Shown: piece by piece, positions 8,444-17,000 of the stretch
Numbering within the stretch: position 1 is the first letter of the stretch
How the letters are laid out: each line of letters opens with the position of its first letter
NCBI GenBank assembly: GCA_019247695.1
Contig: JAFBAP010000134.1
Location: 1-50,005 of the forward strand
Source of the DNA: Verrucomicrobiota bacterium
Lineage (GTDB): Bacteria; Verrucomicrobiota; Verrucomicrobiia; Chthoniobacterales; JAFAMB01
Length of the DNA: 50,005 nt
Direction of reading: 5' to 3'
The notes under the pieces: generated by a model
Told to the model about the DNA's origin: nothing
Database searches by the model: none
What the model saw: the letters and a program-made list of their open reading frames with translations, nothing else
Translations under genes and position numbers: made by a program

Positions 8444-9241
8444 ATGCGTTATCTCTCTCAGGAAGGCGATGTCCGTTATGCGGCAGAACAGGCTGATGGC
8501 CGAAGCCTGGAATTGGACGGTGATCTGTTTGGCCGTTTCGAGGTGTCGAATCGTGAGGCTCGGATGGTGAAACTGCTTGCGCCGGTAGCGCCGAAAGCAA
8601 TTCTTGCGATCGGGCTGAATTACATGAAGCACGCGGCGGAGTCAGGCAGCAAGGTGCCCGAGCGGCCGATGCTTTTCATCAAGTCGCAGAATGCCCTCCA
8701 GAACCCGGGTGACCCGATCGAAATTCCGCGGTATCTGCCGAGTGAAGAGGTGGACTACGAGGCGGAACTGGCCGTGGTGATCGGCCGTGACTGCAAGAAT
8801 GTACCTGTGGAAAAAGCGTACGACTATGTCCTGGGCTATACCGCTGCCAACGATGTGAGCGCACGCGACTGGCAGCGGCGCCTCGGCGGCGGCCAATTCT
8901 GCCGCGGCAAGAGCTTCGATACGTTCGCTCCACTCGGCCCGGCGCTGGTTACGAAGGAGGAAATCCCTGACCCGCAGGCGCTCAGGGTCATCAGCCGCGT
9001 CAACGGTGAAGTGCGTCAGAACTCCTCCACCGGAGACATGATTTTCAACGTTGCAACCCTGGTGTCGTTTTTAAGCGGCAGTACGACGCTGTTTGCGGGT
9101 ACGGTGATCCTGACCGGCACCCCGGAAGGGGTTGGCATGGGCATGAAGCCTCCACGCTATCTCCAGGAGGGCGACATCGTCGAGATCGAGATTGAAAAGG
9201 TCGGTATTCTCAGCAATCCTGTGGTAAACGAAACGGTGTAA
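8444..9241 (+). CDS. Fumarylacetoacetate hydrolase family protein
   Basis: About 265 residues from the ATG at 8444; in-frame ATGs at 8426 and 8435 are alternatives, but GAGGGG at 8428-8433 is spaced best for 8444. It has the FAH-fold motifs: the metal-binding EEVDYEAELAVVIG, GYTAANDVSARDWQ, KSFDTFAPLGPALV and LTGTPEGVGMG near the C-terminus. Members hydrolyse or decarboxylate acylpyruvates or homoprotocatechuate-pathway products. The substrate here cannot be told from sequence, and no aromatic-degradation genes are nearby. It resembles the widespread stand-alone members of the family (YcgM-like). Confidence 0.9.
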   Translation: MRYLSQEGDVRYAAEQADGRSLELDGDLFGRFEVSNREARMVKLLAPVAPKAILAIGLNYMKHAAESGSKVPERPMLFIKSQNALQNPGDPIEIPRYLPSEEVDYEAELAVVIGRDCKNVPVEKAYDYVLGYTAANDVSARDWQRRLGGGQFCRGKSFDTFAPLGPALVTKEEIPDPQALRVISRVNGEVRQNSSTGDMIFNVATLVSFLSGSTTLFAGTVILTGTPEGVGMGMKPPRYLQEGDIVEIEIEKVGILSNPVVNETV

Positions 9242-9320
9242 TCCGGGCGGCCACCCGTTTTTTACCTCTGCCGGCCGGGCCTGCACGTGGTCCCGCCGGA
9301 ATGGCAGCACCGGACTTTTG

Positions 9321-11507
9321 ATGTCGCCTTTCCAACTAGCCTCTGAATTCCAGCCGCGTGGCGATCAGGCGCAGGCGATCGGGCAGCTTGTGCGTTCGCT
9401 CACGGCGGGCAACCGTCATCAGACGCTTCTCGGCGTGACTGGCTCCGGCAAAACCTTCACGGCAGCCAACGTGATTGCTGCTTTGGACCGGCCGGCACTG
9501 GTGATCTCGCATAACAAAACACTGGCGGCCCAGCTTTACAGCGAGTTCAAGCAGTTTTTTCCCAACAACGCGGTCGAATACTTTGTAAGTTACTTCGATT
9601 ACTACCAACCCGAAGCTTACATCCCGCGCACCGATACTTACATCGAGAAGGACTCGTCGATCAACGAGGAGATTGAACGGCTGCGCCTGTCGGCCACGAG
9701 TTCGCTTCTTTCGCGAAAAGACGTCATCGTGGTTGCGAGCGTGTCCTGCATCTATGGCTTGGGATCCCCTGAGGACTACGCCAACATGGTGTGCACCGTC
9801 GTGCGCGGGCAGCAACTTTCGCGCGAAACGTTTCTGGCCCGGCTGGTAGACATGCTCTATGAGCGCAACGACATCGCCCTGACCCGAGGCCGTTTTCGTG
9901 TTCGCGGCGATGTCGTCGAGGTTTACCCCGCGACGTTCGACGAGGAGGCCGTCCGGGTGGAGTTTTTTGGGGACGAGATCGACCTGATCACACGTTTCGA
10001 CCCGCTCACCGGCACGGCCAGTGAAGCCCTGGACCGGTTTGTGTTCTTTCCGGCTAAACAGTTCGTGACCCCGCACGACAAAATGCAGCGGGCGGTAAGG
10101 GCAATCCGGGTCGAACTGGACGAGCGGATCCGGTGGTTCGAAGCGCAGGCAAAATTCCTGGAAGCGCAACGGATCAAGATGCGCACCGAGTTTGACCTTG
10201 AGATGATGCAGGAAATGGGATTCTGCAACGGGATCGAAAACTACTCGCGGCATCTCAGCGGCCGCGAGGCGGGTTCACGCCCGTATACCCTGCTCGACTT
10301 CTTCCCGCGTGACTTTCTGCTGGTCGTTGATGAATCGCACGCCACCATCCCGCAGATCGGCGGCATGTACGAAGGTGACCGCTCCCGCAAGCTGACCCTG
10401 GTTGATTATGGATTTCGTCTCCCGAGCGCGTTGGATAACCGCCCGTTGAACTTCAAAGAGTTCATGGAGATGAGCGGTCAGATCCTTTACATCAGCGCCA
10501 CGCCCGCGGATTTCGAGATCACCAATTCCGTCGCGGGCAACCAGACGTACATCCCCCATTCCCGTGACCGGATCGGCCAGGACGAAACCGAACCGGCGTT
10601 GCTGCCCGTACTTACCGGCCGGACCCGTCCTGAACTCGACGTGCATACGCCGGGCGCGCGCCTCATCGTCCAGCAAATTATCCGGCCGACGGGCCTGCTT
10701 GATCCCCGGATTACCGTCCGGCCACTCAAGGCCCAGATCGACGAGACGATTGAACTCTGCCGCAAACGCGCCGAGGTCGGGGAACGCGTTTTGATCACCA
10801 CGCTTACCAAGCGCACGGCGGAAGATTTGACCGATTACCTGCGGGACGTCGGCCTGAGGGTTCGATACCTGCACAGCGAGATCGACGCCATTGAACGGGT
10901 GGAAATCCTGCGCGCGCTCCGAGCCGGGGAGTTCGACACGCTTGTCGGCATCAATCTCCTTCGCGAGGGTCTGGACCTTCCCGAGGTCAGCCTCGTCTGT
11001 ATCCTTGATGCAGACAAAGAGGGGTTTCTGCGGAGTGAGACTTCCCTTATCCAGACGGCGGGGCGGGCAGCCCGCCACGTGAATGGCGAGGTGGTGCTGT
11101 TTGCGGACGTCATGACCGAGAGCATCCAGAGATTGATCACGATCAGTGAATACCGCCGGCAACGCCAGATTCAGTACAACCAGGAAAACGGAATCACACC
11201 GAGCAGCGTTAAACGGGCGGTACAGGAAAGCCTGCACACGCTCCTGAAAGGCCGGGCCATGGAGGAATCGATCGTCCGGGAAGCCGGCGGCGATCTAAGC
11301 GTGTCCGATGTCTTGCGCGAACTCGAAGAGGAAATGCAGGTCGCCGCGGCCAACCTGGAGTACGAGCGTGCCGCCTTGCTGCGTGATCAAATCCTCGAAC
11401 TCAAAAACGGCACGGGCATCGCCAGGATTGAGCCGAAACGGAGAACGGTAAAATACCGCGGCAACACGGGTGCCAAAGGCAAGCGCGCCGCGCGGAAGCG
11501 GCAATAA
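9321..11507 (+). CDS. uvrB: Excinuclease ABC subunit B
   Basis: DNA-damage verification helicase of nucleotide excision repair, working with UvrA and UvrC. From the ATG at 9321 (a TTG directly before it is less likely) it has 728 residues, slightly longer than E. coli UvrB. Visible are Walker A GVTGSGKT (38-45), the damage-probing beta-hairpin region with YYQPEAYIPRTDTYIEKD, the DESH box, helicase motifs V/VI (GINLLREGLDLPEVS, QTAGRAARH) and a C-terminal UVR motif (LEEEMQVAAANLEYERAALL) that binds UvrC. A basic tail follows. The stop codon abuts a family A repeat. Confidence 0.98.
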   Translation: MSPFQLASEFQPRGDQAQAIGQLVRSLTAGNRHQTLLGVTGSGKTFTAANVIAALDRPALVISHNKTLAAQLYSEFKQFFPNNAVEYFVSYFDYYQPEAYIPRTDTYIEKDSSINEEIERLRLSATSSLLSRKDVIVVASVSCIYGLGSPEDYANMVCTVVRGQQLSRETFLARLVDMLYERNDIALTRGRFRVRGDVVEVYPATFDEEAVRVEFFGDEIDLITRFDPLTGTASEALDRFVFFPAKQFVTPHDKMQRAVRAIRVELDERIRWFEAQAKFLEAQRIKMRTEFDLEMMQEMGFCNGIENYSRHLSGREAGSRPYTLLDFFPRDFLLVVDESHATIPQIGGMYEGDRSRKLTLVDYGFRLPSALDNRPLNFKEFMEMSGQILYISATPADFEITNSVAGNQTYIPHSRDRIGQDETEPALLPVLTGRTRPELDVHTPGARLIVQQIIRPTGLLDPRITVRPLKAQIDETIELCRKRAEVGERVLITTLTKRTAEDLTDYLRDVGLRVRYLHSEIDAIERVEILRALRAGEFDTLVGINLLREGLDLPEVSLVCILDADKEGFLRSETSLIQTAGRAARHVNGEVVLFADVMTESIQRLITISEYRRQRQIQYNQENGITPSSVKRAVQESLHTLLKGRAMEESIVREAGGDLSVSDVLRELEEEMQVAAANLEYERAALLRDQILELKNGTGIARIEPKRRTVKYRGNTGAKGKRAARKRQ

Positions 11508-11654
11508 AATGCCGCAAGCGGAAAAGTTCCGCAAATGCCACAAATGACTGAACCCTGTATGTGGCGTTTTTCAATTGTCGCAGTTCATCGGCGCCGCGAA
11601 TCAAGGCCCCGTTATTTGTGGCATTTTTCGGCTTGTGGCATTTGCGGCATTTTT
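11508..11654. repeat. Family A inverted-repeat element, copy 2
   Basis: Two imperfectly complementary arms (about 11508-11550 and 11611-11654), both built from AAATGCCGCAA / GCCACAAATG / CGGAAAA blocks, surround about 60 bp. It lies between the convergent uvrB and holA genes and starts at the base after the uvrB stop. Its right arm is translated as the C-terminal 17 residues of HolA. A bidirectional terminator role is plausible. Confidence 0.8.
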
Positions 11655-12779
11655 CTCGAGCACCTTCACGAGTAACTGGCTGAGCACCAGCCTCGGTTCT
11701 AACTGGCTCGATACAAGCTGGAGGTTGGCCTGTAAACATGCTTCCAGGGCGCTGACCGCCTCAACCAGACTGAAGCGGCGGGCCTCACAGGCCGCCAAAC
11801 CCAGACCGTAAGCGTTAATGCCGCCGTCTTTCTTGCGCGGCAAATGCTCGGTCGCTTCGGGCGGCAAGCGCCCGAGCAGGGCGTTAAACTGGTACGCAGC
11901 CTGCGGCGGGCTCACCTTGTGCTGCTCGAATAACGCCTTTACCGCCACCAGGTTGCGAACGGTGGGCACGATGGCGGCCAGGAGGATGGTAACGGCCGTT
12001 TCGCCTTGAAACAGCAATTGGTCAAGCAGTTGAAGGCTGCCAGCCAGGTCCCGTTTCAGGATCGCATTCGATAACTCCCAGATCACCCCTGTCGTCGACT
12101 TCGACACCAGGTCGCGAACGGTACCTGCGGTGATCTCGCGTTGGTCCGGCCCCAAATAGAGGTCCAGCTTAGCCAACTCATTCTGAATCTGGCGGGAGTC
12201 CGCCCCGGCCTGCAGGATAAACGATTCGAGCGCTTCGGGCTGGAAACGGAGACCGAGCCGGCCGGCCAATTGCATCGCCAATGCCTGGGCATCCTCTTCC
12301 CACCCGGGCTTTGAGGTGTCGACCTTGTCGTACACCTCCAAGCGCGTCAGTCTTCCGAGCGCTTTATAGAACGAGCGTCGCTTGTCCACGTCGGCCGCGT
12401 TCACCAGCAACTTGACGCCGGACGGCACGCCGCCGCCTTCCAGGAATTCCTTTAAGTCGTCCAGCGCTTTCAGCGTGCCCGCCGCCCGTCCGGTAACGGT
12501 ATCGGCCAGGAAATTGACGTCCTTCAGCCACACCAGCTTTTCCGACCCGAAAAACGGAAGCGTGCGGATTGCTTGTATCACCTCGCCGACGCGGCGCACC
12601 GCCTGGTCTGCGTTGTCAACGCAACCATCGATCACCTCGACTCCGAACTCCCCCGCTCCCGGCGGCGTCAATTCCTCCGCCAAGGCTCTCGCTCGCCCCT
12701 TCATTTGACCGTCGTCCGAGCCCACCACGGCGAAAATTCGTTGGTCGGCGGCGGGTTTGAGCGACTTTTTGGAAGGCAT
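11601..12779 (-). CDS. holA: DNA polymerase III subunit delta
   Basis: Clamp-loader subunit that opens the beta sliding clamp. The 392-residue protein has the family layout: an N-terminal degenerate AAA+ domain (IFAVVGSDDGQMKGRARAL, then a PFFGSEKLVWLKD strand), the middle region with ESFILQAGADSRQIQNELAKL, and a helical C-terminal collar (GETAVTILLAAIVPTVRNLVAVK). The final 17 residues (KNAANATSRKMPQITGP) are encoded by the arm of a family A repeat, so the original C-terminus probably ended near LVKVLEK. It runs convergent to uvrB and starts about 50 bp after the end of the envelope protein gene on the same strand. Confidence 0.9.
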   Translation of the reverse strand: MPSKKSLKPAADQRIFAVVGSDDGQMKGRARALAEELTPPGAGEFGVEVIDGCVDNADQAVRRVGEVIQAIRTLPFFGSEKLVWLKDVNFLADTVTGRAAGTLKALDDLKEFLEGGGVPSGVKLLVNAADVDKRRSFYKALGRLTRLEVYDKVDTSKPGWEEDAQALAMQLAGRLGLRFQPEALESFILQAGADSRQIQNELAKLDLYLGPDQREITAGTVRDLVSKSTTGVIWELSNAILKRDLAGSLQLLDQLLFQGETAVTILLAAIVPTVRNLVAVKALFEQHKVSPPQAAYQFNALLGRLPPEATEHLPRKKDGGINAYGLGLAACEARRFSLVEAVSALEACLQANLQLVSSQLEPRLVLSQLLVKVLEKNAANATSRKMPQITGP

Positions 12780-12830
12780 ACGGGAAGATCGGCATCAAAA
12801 CGCCGATCGCAAATCGCACCTGCGCGACCT

Positions 12831-15350
12831 TTAGCGTGCGAGATAAACCTCCACGCGCCGGTTCTTCTGAGCCTCGCGCGAGTTCTGATTACCTTTGTCG
12901 TCGCAGAGAGGGTAATCCCTGCCGAAACCGAGGGTTTTATCAACCGGGTTCCCGACCCCGGCTCGCGCCAACTGCGCCGCGAAAGCCGCTGCGCGCGCCC
13001 GGGAATTTTGGTAACTTGCGGCAACGGTGTCGCTGCCATCCGCGAAGCCGGCGATCACCAGGTGCCGGTTGGCCAGGTCGGGCAGGCGCAAGAAGTCGAT
13101 CAGGATTCTCCAGTTCGCGCTGCCGGTGCCATCGAGCACCTCGGACGAGCCGGTCCGGAACCGGAAACTCAGAACGATCCGGTCGCAATTGGCAACCGCA
13201 CTCCGCAAGGCCGGGGGGGCGCGATCGCCGAAAAGGGGCCGGGCGAGGAGATTTGCAGACCTGAAACCGACGAAGCCGTCGTCGTCGACGACCGTCTGGC
13301 CATCCTCAGCCAGACAGAAGCGCACAAAGTCCGCCGCCAGCGGGCGCGCACCGTGCGGTAGATAAAAGTAGAGTTCCCTCGCCAGGCAATAGTCCATCGT
13401 ACGAACCGTCAGGGCGCTCGGTATAAACGCGGAATAGCGCGGCGACGGCCGGATCGCGATAACCTTGACGTTGGCCGGCAGGTTCGTGGCGTGACCTACG
13501 TAGGCGATTGCGCAAGGGTCAGCTGCAACCTTCTGGATAACTTTGGACGTATCCTCGTACCCGTTATGCCCAGGTTGCCCCGCCGGCACGCCGCTGTACG
13601 GAATCGGGCTGTCTTTGCCTCGCCTTTGAGCTTCCAACACCTTGTCGATACCGGTGAACGCACGAAAAAAGTCAGTCGTACCCGAATTGGTATCGCGTCC
13701 GTAGGTCCGGATAGGATTGCCATCATCCCACCGCGTTACACTCGGGTTCGGCCCGAAGATATCCTTCAGTTCGTCCAGCGTCATCTCCACGACCGGGTTA
13801 TCGGGATGGACGATTACGGCGACCGCGTCCAGGCCGATAACGAACTCGTAAAACTCCTGCTGCAGCTCCGGCAAGGGAGTAGAAGACATCCCTACGTCGG
13901 CGCGCGCGCCCGGATCGCTTGTCAGCAGGCCATCCGTCGCCAAATGGGAGCCGTGGGGCCGGATCAAGATCCGGTGCGATTCCCCGGCAGGCAGCGTGTA
14001 GGTAATCAGGCGATCTTTCTCATCTCGACCGGCGTCCTCAAGCTGCTGTTGAACCGGTACGCCGTTCGGCCATCGTTTTCTGCAAAATTCATTGACCAGA
14101 TCTCGGGCCAGCCCTTTCTGCGAAGCCGCATCGATCCCGCCGATCGTGTTCGAACCCGCAAGCACCAGGTCATAGGTCTCGACCATCCCCGATGGGGAGG
14201 GTGCGCCCACAACGGTGAGCTTAACAGGTGCGAGCGCGGCCGTGTATCCGGGTGCGCTCGCTTGGATGGTCACCTCAGAGGTGGCAACCGTCCGGGGGAC
14301 ACCGTGGAGCCGTCGCGCGTGCGCATCCAAGGTCACCCCGGGCGGCAGGTCACCCTGGACGGCCAGCGCCAGGTTAGCCACGCCCCCTGGTTCCACTGCC
14401 AGGGGCACATCGAGCAATTCCCCGACGCGCCCCGGGACCTCGGGAGGCAGTACGAGGCTGAGCGAGGAATCGGGGACTCCGGGCGGCCCGGCCGGGCTAA
14501 TGGTCAGGTTGGTTGCCGCCAAGCCGGTGATGTAACCGGGCGCGCTCCCCTTGATGACGACCTCGGAAAAACCAGGGGTTTGCGGAACCCCCTGCAACCG
14601 CATGGCGCGCGCATCCAGGGTTACCCCGGCCGGCAGGTCACCGGTGACGCCCAGGACCAGGTTGGTCACGCTGGCCGGTTCCACCGAGAGATGCACATCC
14701 AGGAACTCCCCCACCCGACCCTGAATTTGGGGAGGAACCTTCAGGGTCAGGGCCGCCAACAGCGTCCGGTTACTTCCGATCAGGATCGTGGTCGAGGCTG
14801 ACGCCTCGTTGTAACCCCGCGCAGCCGCGTGGATAACGATCGGAAATGAGCCCGGCGTTTGAGCATTGCCGTAAAGCCTTCGACCAACATTGTCCAGGAC
14901 CACGCCCCCCGGCAGGTTTCCCTCCACCGTCAGGGTCAGGTCCTCGACGGTTAAGGGGTCAACGTTGATGGGAATGTCGAGGATGTCTCCAACATGGCCA
15001 ATGACGGGATAGGAGATCTCCACCGCGAGGTGTTTCCGATTGGGGAATACCAGCCAGACGATGCTGCCGACCAGCCCAAGAAGCAGCAAAACCACCACTG
15101 CGAGCAAACCCAGGCCGCCCCCCCGGCGGGGAGGCGCCACCACGGGCTCTGCAGGCTCCGCAGGTTCTGCCGGTTGAGGCGGGACCGGAACCTCGTGATG
15201 TCCATTCAGGGGAGTCAACGTTTGCCGGCAATCTGGTCCAGGGCAGAGCGGTTCGGCCCCGAGTGGCAGCTCAATAACTTCACGACTATCCGCTTTGTTA
15301 CAGTTACCAAAGTTTTTGCACTGATAAAAAGGCCATCGATGGTAAGGCAT
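12831..15350 (-). CDS. Zinc ribbon-TM-Ig repeat-PstS-like-OmpA fusion protein
   Basis: An 839-residue mosaic. In order: four cysteines (C11, C17, C36, C41) typical of a small zinc ribbon; a Pro/Ala/Glu linker; a membrane span (about 79-102); three similar repeats of about 90 residues (about 105-192, 200-286, 297-382) with LPxGVxLDxxxxRLxGxPxT, resembling putative Ig domains; a PstS-like phosphate-binding fold (about 392-690: AGSNTIGG, DVGMSSTPL, GRDTNSGTTDFF); and an OmpA peptidoglycan-binding domain (about 715-839, IAGFADGSD and NSREAQKNRRVEVYL). The predicted topology is cytoplasmic ribbon and periplasmic remainder. It is divergent from a small gene and an ECF sigma factor. I infer an envelope sensor or scaffold; the ligand is unknown. 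Confidence 0.88.
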   Translation of the reverse strand: MPYHRWPFYQCKNFGNCNKADSREVIELPLGAEPLCPGPDCRQTLTPLNGHHEVPVPPQPAEPAEPAEPVVAPPRRGGGLGLLAVVVLLLLGLVGSIVWLVFPNRKHLAVEISYPVIGHVGDILDIPINVDPLTVEDLTLTVEGNLPGGVVLDNVGRRLYGNAQTPGSFPIVIHAAARGYNEASASTTILIGSNRTLLAALTLKVPPQIQGRVGEFLDVHLSVEPASVTNLVLGVTGDLPAGVTLDARAMRLQGVPQTPGFSEVVIKGSAPGYITGLAATNLTISPAGPPGVPDSSLSLVLPPEVPGRVGELLDVPLAVEPGGVANLALAVQGDLPPGVTLDAHARRLHGVPRTVATSEVTIQASAPGYTAALAPVKLTVVGAPSPSGMVETYDLVLAGSNTIGGIDAASQKGLARDLVNEFCRKRWPNGVPVQQQLEDAGRDEKDRLITYTLPAGESHRILIRPHGSHLATDGLLTSDPGARADVGMSSTPLPELQQEFYEFVIGLDAVAVIVHPDNPVVEMTLDELKDIFGPNPSVTRWDDGNPIRTYGRDTNSGTTDFFRAFTGIDKVLEAQRRGKDSPIPYSGVPAGQPGHNGYEDTSKVIQKVAADPCAIAYVGHATNLPANVKVIAIRPSPRYSAFIPSALTVRTMDYCLARELYFYLPHGARPLAADFVRFCLAEDGQTVVDDDGFVGFRSANLLARPLFGDRAPPALRSAVANCDRIVLSFRFRTGSSEVLDGTGSANWRILIDFLRLPDLANRHLVIAGFADGSDTVAASYQNSRARAAAFAAQLARAGVGNPVDKTLGFGRDYPLCDDKGNQNSREAQKNRRVEVYLAR

Positions 15351-15876
15351 CGAATCTCGCTTACATCTCGCTTACGATATGACGATCGAGGACCGGGTTT
15401 GTGCATCTGACAGCATAGACGACGCGGGTCCCTGACGGTTCGGCCACGGTTAAACGTGTAACGTCCCGCCGACCAAAGCCGTCCAAGTTCTACCTAAGGC
15501 TACACCCGAATCGTCTTAAACGAACCGCTGCGACTTAAACAACCCGGAAACGACCCGGCACAATCGGCGCCAAGCCCGCCAGCGCGCGCGACAACGCCTA
15601 CAAAATATGCTTTTCGTTGTCAAACTGATTCGTACCTAATCTTTAACAGGCAACTACCCGAACGGAGCAATGGGATAAAATCCCGCAACCGGTTTTTCAG
15701 AGGTTGGCAGGCGCACGAGGCGTCCTCGGTGTGTTTTGCATCCCCGGCAATCAGACCCGCGCTTCCCAGACCCGCGCTTCCTAAAGGCCGCAAGATTTTG
15801 AGGCGCCGGCGTCTATCTGGAAATGATCTAGCATCATGTGCGGGCTGCCTTTGGTCGAGTCCCTCAAGTTCCTGCA
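15351..15876. promoter_or_regulatory. Divergent control region with near-direct repeats
   Basis: This 526-bp region has no credible gene and separates the envelope fusion gene (leftward) from the small gene and sigma factor (rightward). It holds CTTAAACGAACC (15515-15526) and CTTAAACAACC (15534-15544), starting 19 bp apart, a possible tandem operator. On the minus strand, GAACTT (complement of 15485-15490) resembles an ECF-type -35 box for the fusion gene. An exact 15-bp tandem duplication (CAGACCCGCGCTTCC) lies at 15752-15781. All functional readings are tentative. Confidence 0.3.
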
Positions 15877-16128
15877 ATGCACCAGACCGACACCGAGAAA
15901 CTCTTGCGGTATGCCTTCCTGTCCATTGACGCCCGCCGGGAGGATGTACATGCGTCGGGAGATCTGACGCGTACAGAGCGGACAGAAATCGAGCAGTTGG
16001 CAACAGGGACGCTGGGCAGCGGGCAACGAACCCGCCTCCTCCAGTCAGTCGCGAATAACCCGATCGCCTTGAGTTATTTGGCGGCGCTTCTGAGGGAGAA
16101 CGAGTACCGGCGGCGCCCCCTTGTCTAG
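15877..16128 (+). CDS. Small hypothetical protein upstream of a sigma factor
   Basis: An 83-residue acidic, helical protein from the ATG at 15877; a GTG at 15838 would add 13 residues. It has no cysteines or membrane span. The C-terminal half (RTRLLQSVANNPIALSYLAALLRENE) recalls the short helical modules at the start of many anti-sigma proteins, but I cannot assign a family. It lies just ahead of an ECF sigma gene on the same strand, so a partner or regulator of that factor is a reasonable inference. Confidence 0.55.
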   Translation: MHQTDTEKLLRYAFLSIDARREDVHASGDLTRTERTEIEQLATGTLGSGQRTRLLQSVANNPIALSYLAALLRENEYRRRPLV

Positions 16129-16193
16129 ATACTATAACTCTCTTATCCCGCCAGAAATTGGCGTTGGGCCGAGCCTCGACATCCACCTCGCAG

Positions 16194-16883
16194 ATGATTA
16201 AAGCCCTTTCCATGTACGCGGCGGCCACTTCATCGGTTTCATCCGGATTAAATTTTGGCTTCGTCCAGGACTGCCTTGCCGGAAATCAGGATGCGCTGGC
16301 GCAGCTTTCGCAGCTCTGCACGGGATTTCTGCGGGCGTTTCTCCGCAAGAGCGGGGCTTCGGACGAAGAGGCTGAAGAGATTTCCTCAGAAATTTTTTGC
16401 GAATGCGTCGCAGGTAAGGGCGAGCAACGCTCGTTGCTGCTGCGATACGGGGCAGAGGCGACCCTTTCAACATGGCTGGCACGGGTTGCCCATAACCGCT
16501 TTATCGACACCAAACGGCGGGAACGGATGCGTTCCCGGGTGATCGAAGAACAGCTGGCGGACCTGGAAACCCAAATCGCCGGTGACGACGCGGCCGCGGG
16601 CGTGGACGCGGCCCAGTTGGCCCTGGTTCGGGAAGCAGTCGCGCACGCCCTGGCGTCCTGTTCACCTGAGCAGACGGTGATGTTGCGTCTGATTTACTGC
16701 GAAGGGGTTTCTCAGCGCGAGATCGCCAAGGTGTGGGGCTGGACCGAGTGCCGCGTGAGCCGGTACCTTCGTGATCTGCGCGAATCCGTGTATCGCACGG
16801 CGTTAGCCGAGGTCAAACGCCGAGATCCGCTGATCGATTTCAGCTATGATCTCGTGCTTCAGGCTTTTCGAGTGGCCCGCTGA
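16194..16883 (+). CDS. ECF-type RNA polymerase sigma factor
   Basis: About 229 residues from the ATG at 16194; a TTG at 16158 or the ATG at 16212 are alternatives. Region 2 is visible as a helical block ending TWLARVAHNRFIDTKRRERM, and region 4 as CSPEQTVMLRLIYCEGVSQREIAKVWGWTECRVSRYLRD read in successive segments, with the helix-turn-helix at QREIAKVWGWTECRVSRYL. The long variable linker (about 120-150) and relaxed region 2 suggest an uncommon ECF group. It is divergent from the zinc-ribbon/OmpA fusion protein and follows an 83-residue protein, and may control both. A strong hairpin follows the stop. Confidence 0.85.
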   Translation: MIKALSMYAAATSSVSSGLNFGFVQDCLAGNQDALAQLSQLCTGFLRAFLRKSGASDEEAEEISSEIFCECVAGKGEQRSLLLRYGAEATLSTWLARVAHNRFIDTKRRERMRSRVIEEQLADLETQIAGDDAAAGVDAAQLALVREAVAHALASCSPEQTVMLRLIYCEGVSQREIAKVWGWTECRVSRYLRDLRESVYRTALAEVKRRDPLIDFSYDLVLQAFRVAR

Positions 16884-16887
16884 TGAA

Positions 16888-16912
16888 CAGCGCCGGTCCC
16901 TCTCCGGCGCTG
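16888..16912 (+). terminator. Hairpin after the sigma factor gene
   Basis: A perfect 9-bp stem (CAGCGCCGG / CCGGCGCTG) with a 7-nt loop lies 4 bp after the sigma stop codon. There is no T-tract, so it may terminate poorly or protect the mRNA end. Confidence 0.45.
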
Positions 16913-17000
16913 AAGTGGCTCGCTCTTCGCGGGGCGGGTTCAACCCCCCAAGGACCGGAAAGCGGTTCCACCAATCGAGGTCACGCCTTTGTGGCATCTT

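Noticed and set aside
9336-10253. Long minus-strand frame inside uvrB
   Set aside because: A shadow of the strongly coding uvrB frame in GC-rich DNA; no motif.
13491-14801. 436-residue plus-strand frame opposite the mosaic envelope gene
   Set aside because: Antisense shadow; the minus-strand frame carries clear domains over the same stretch.
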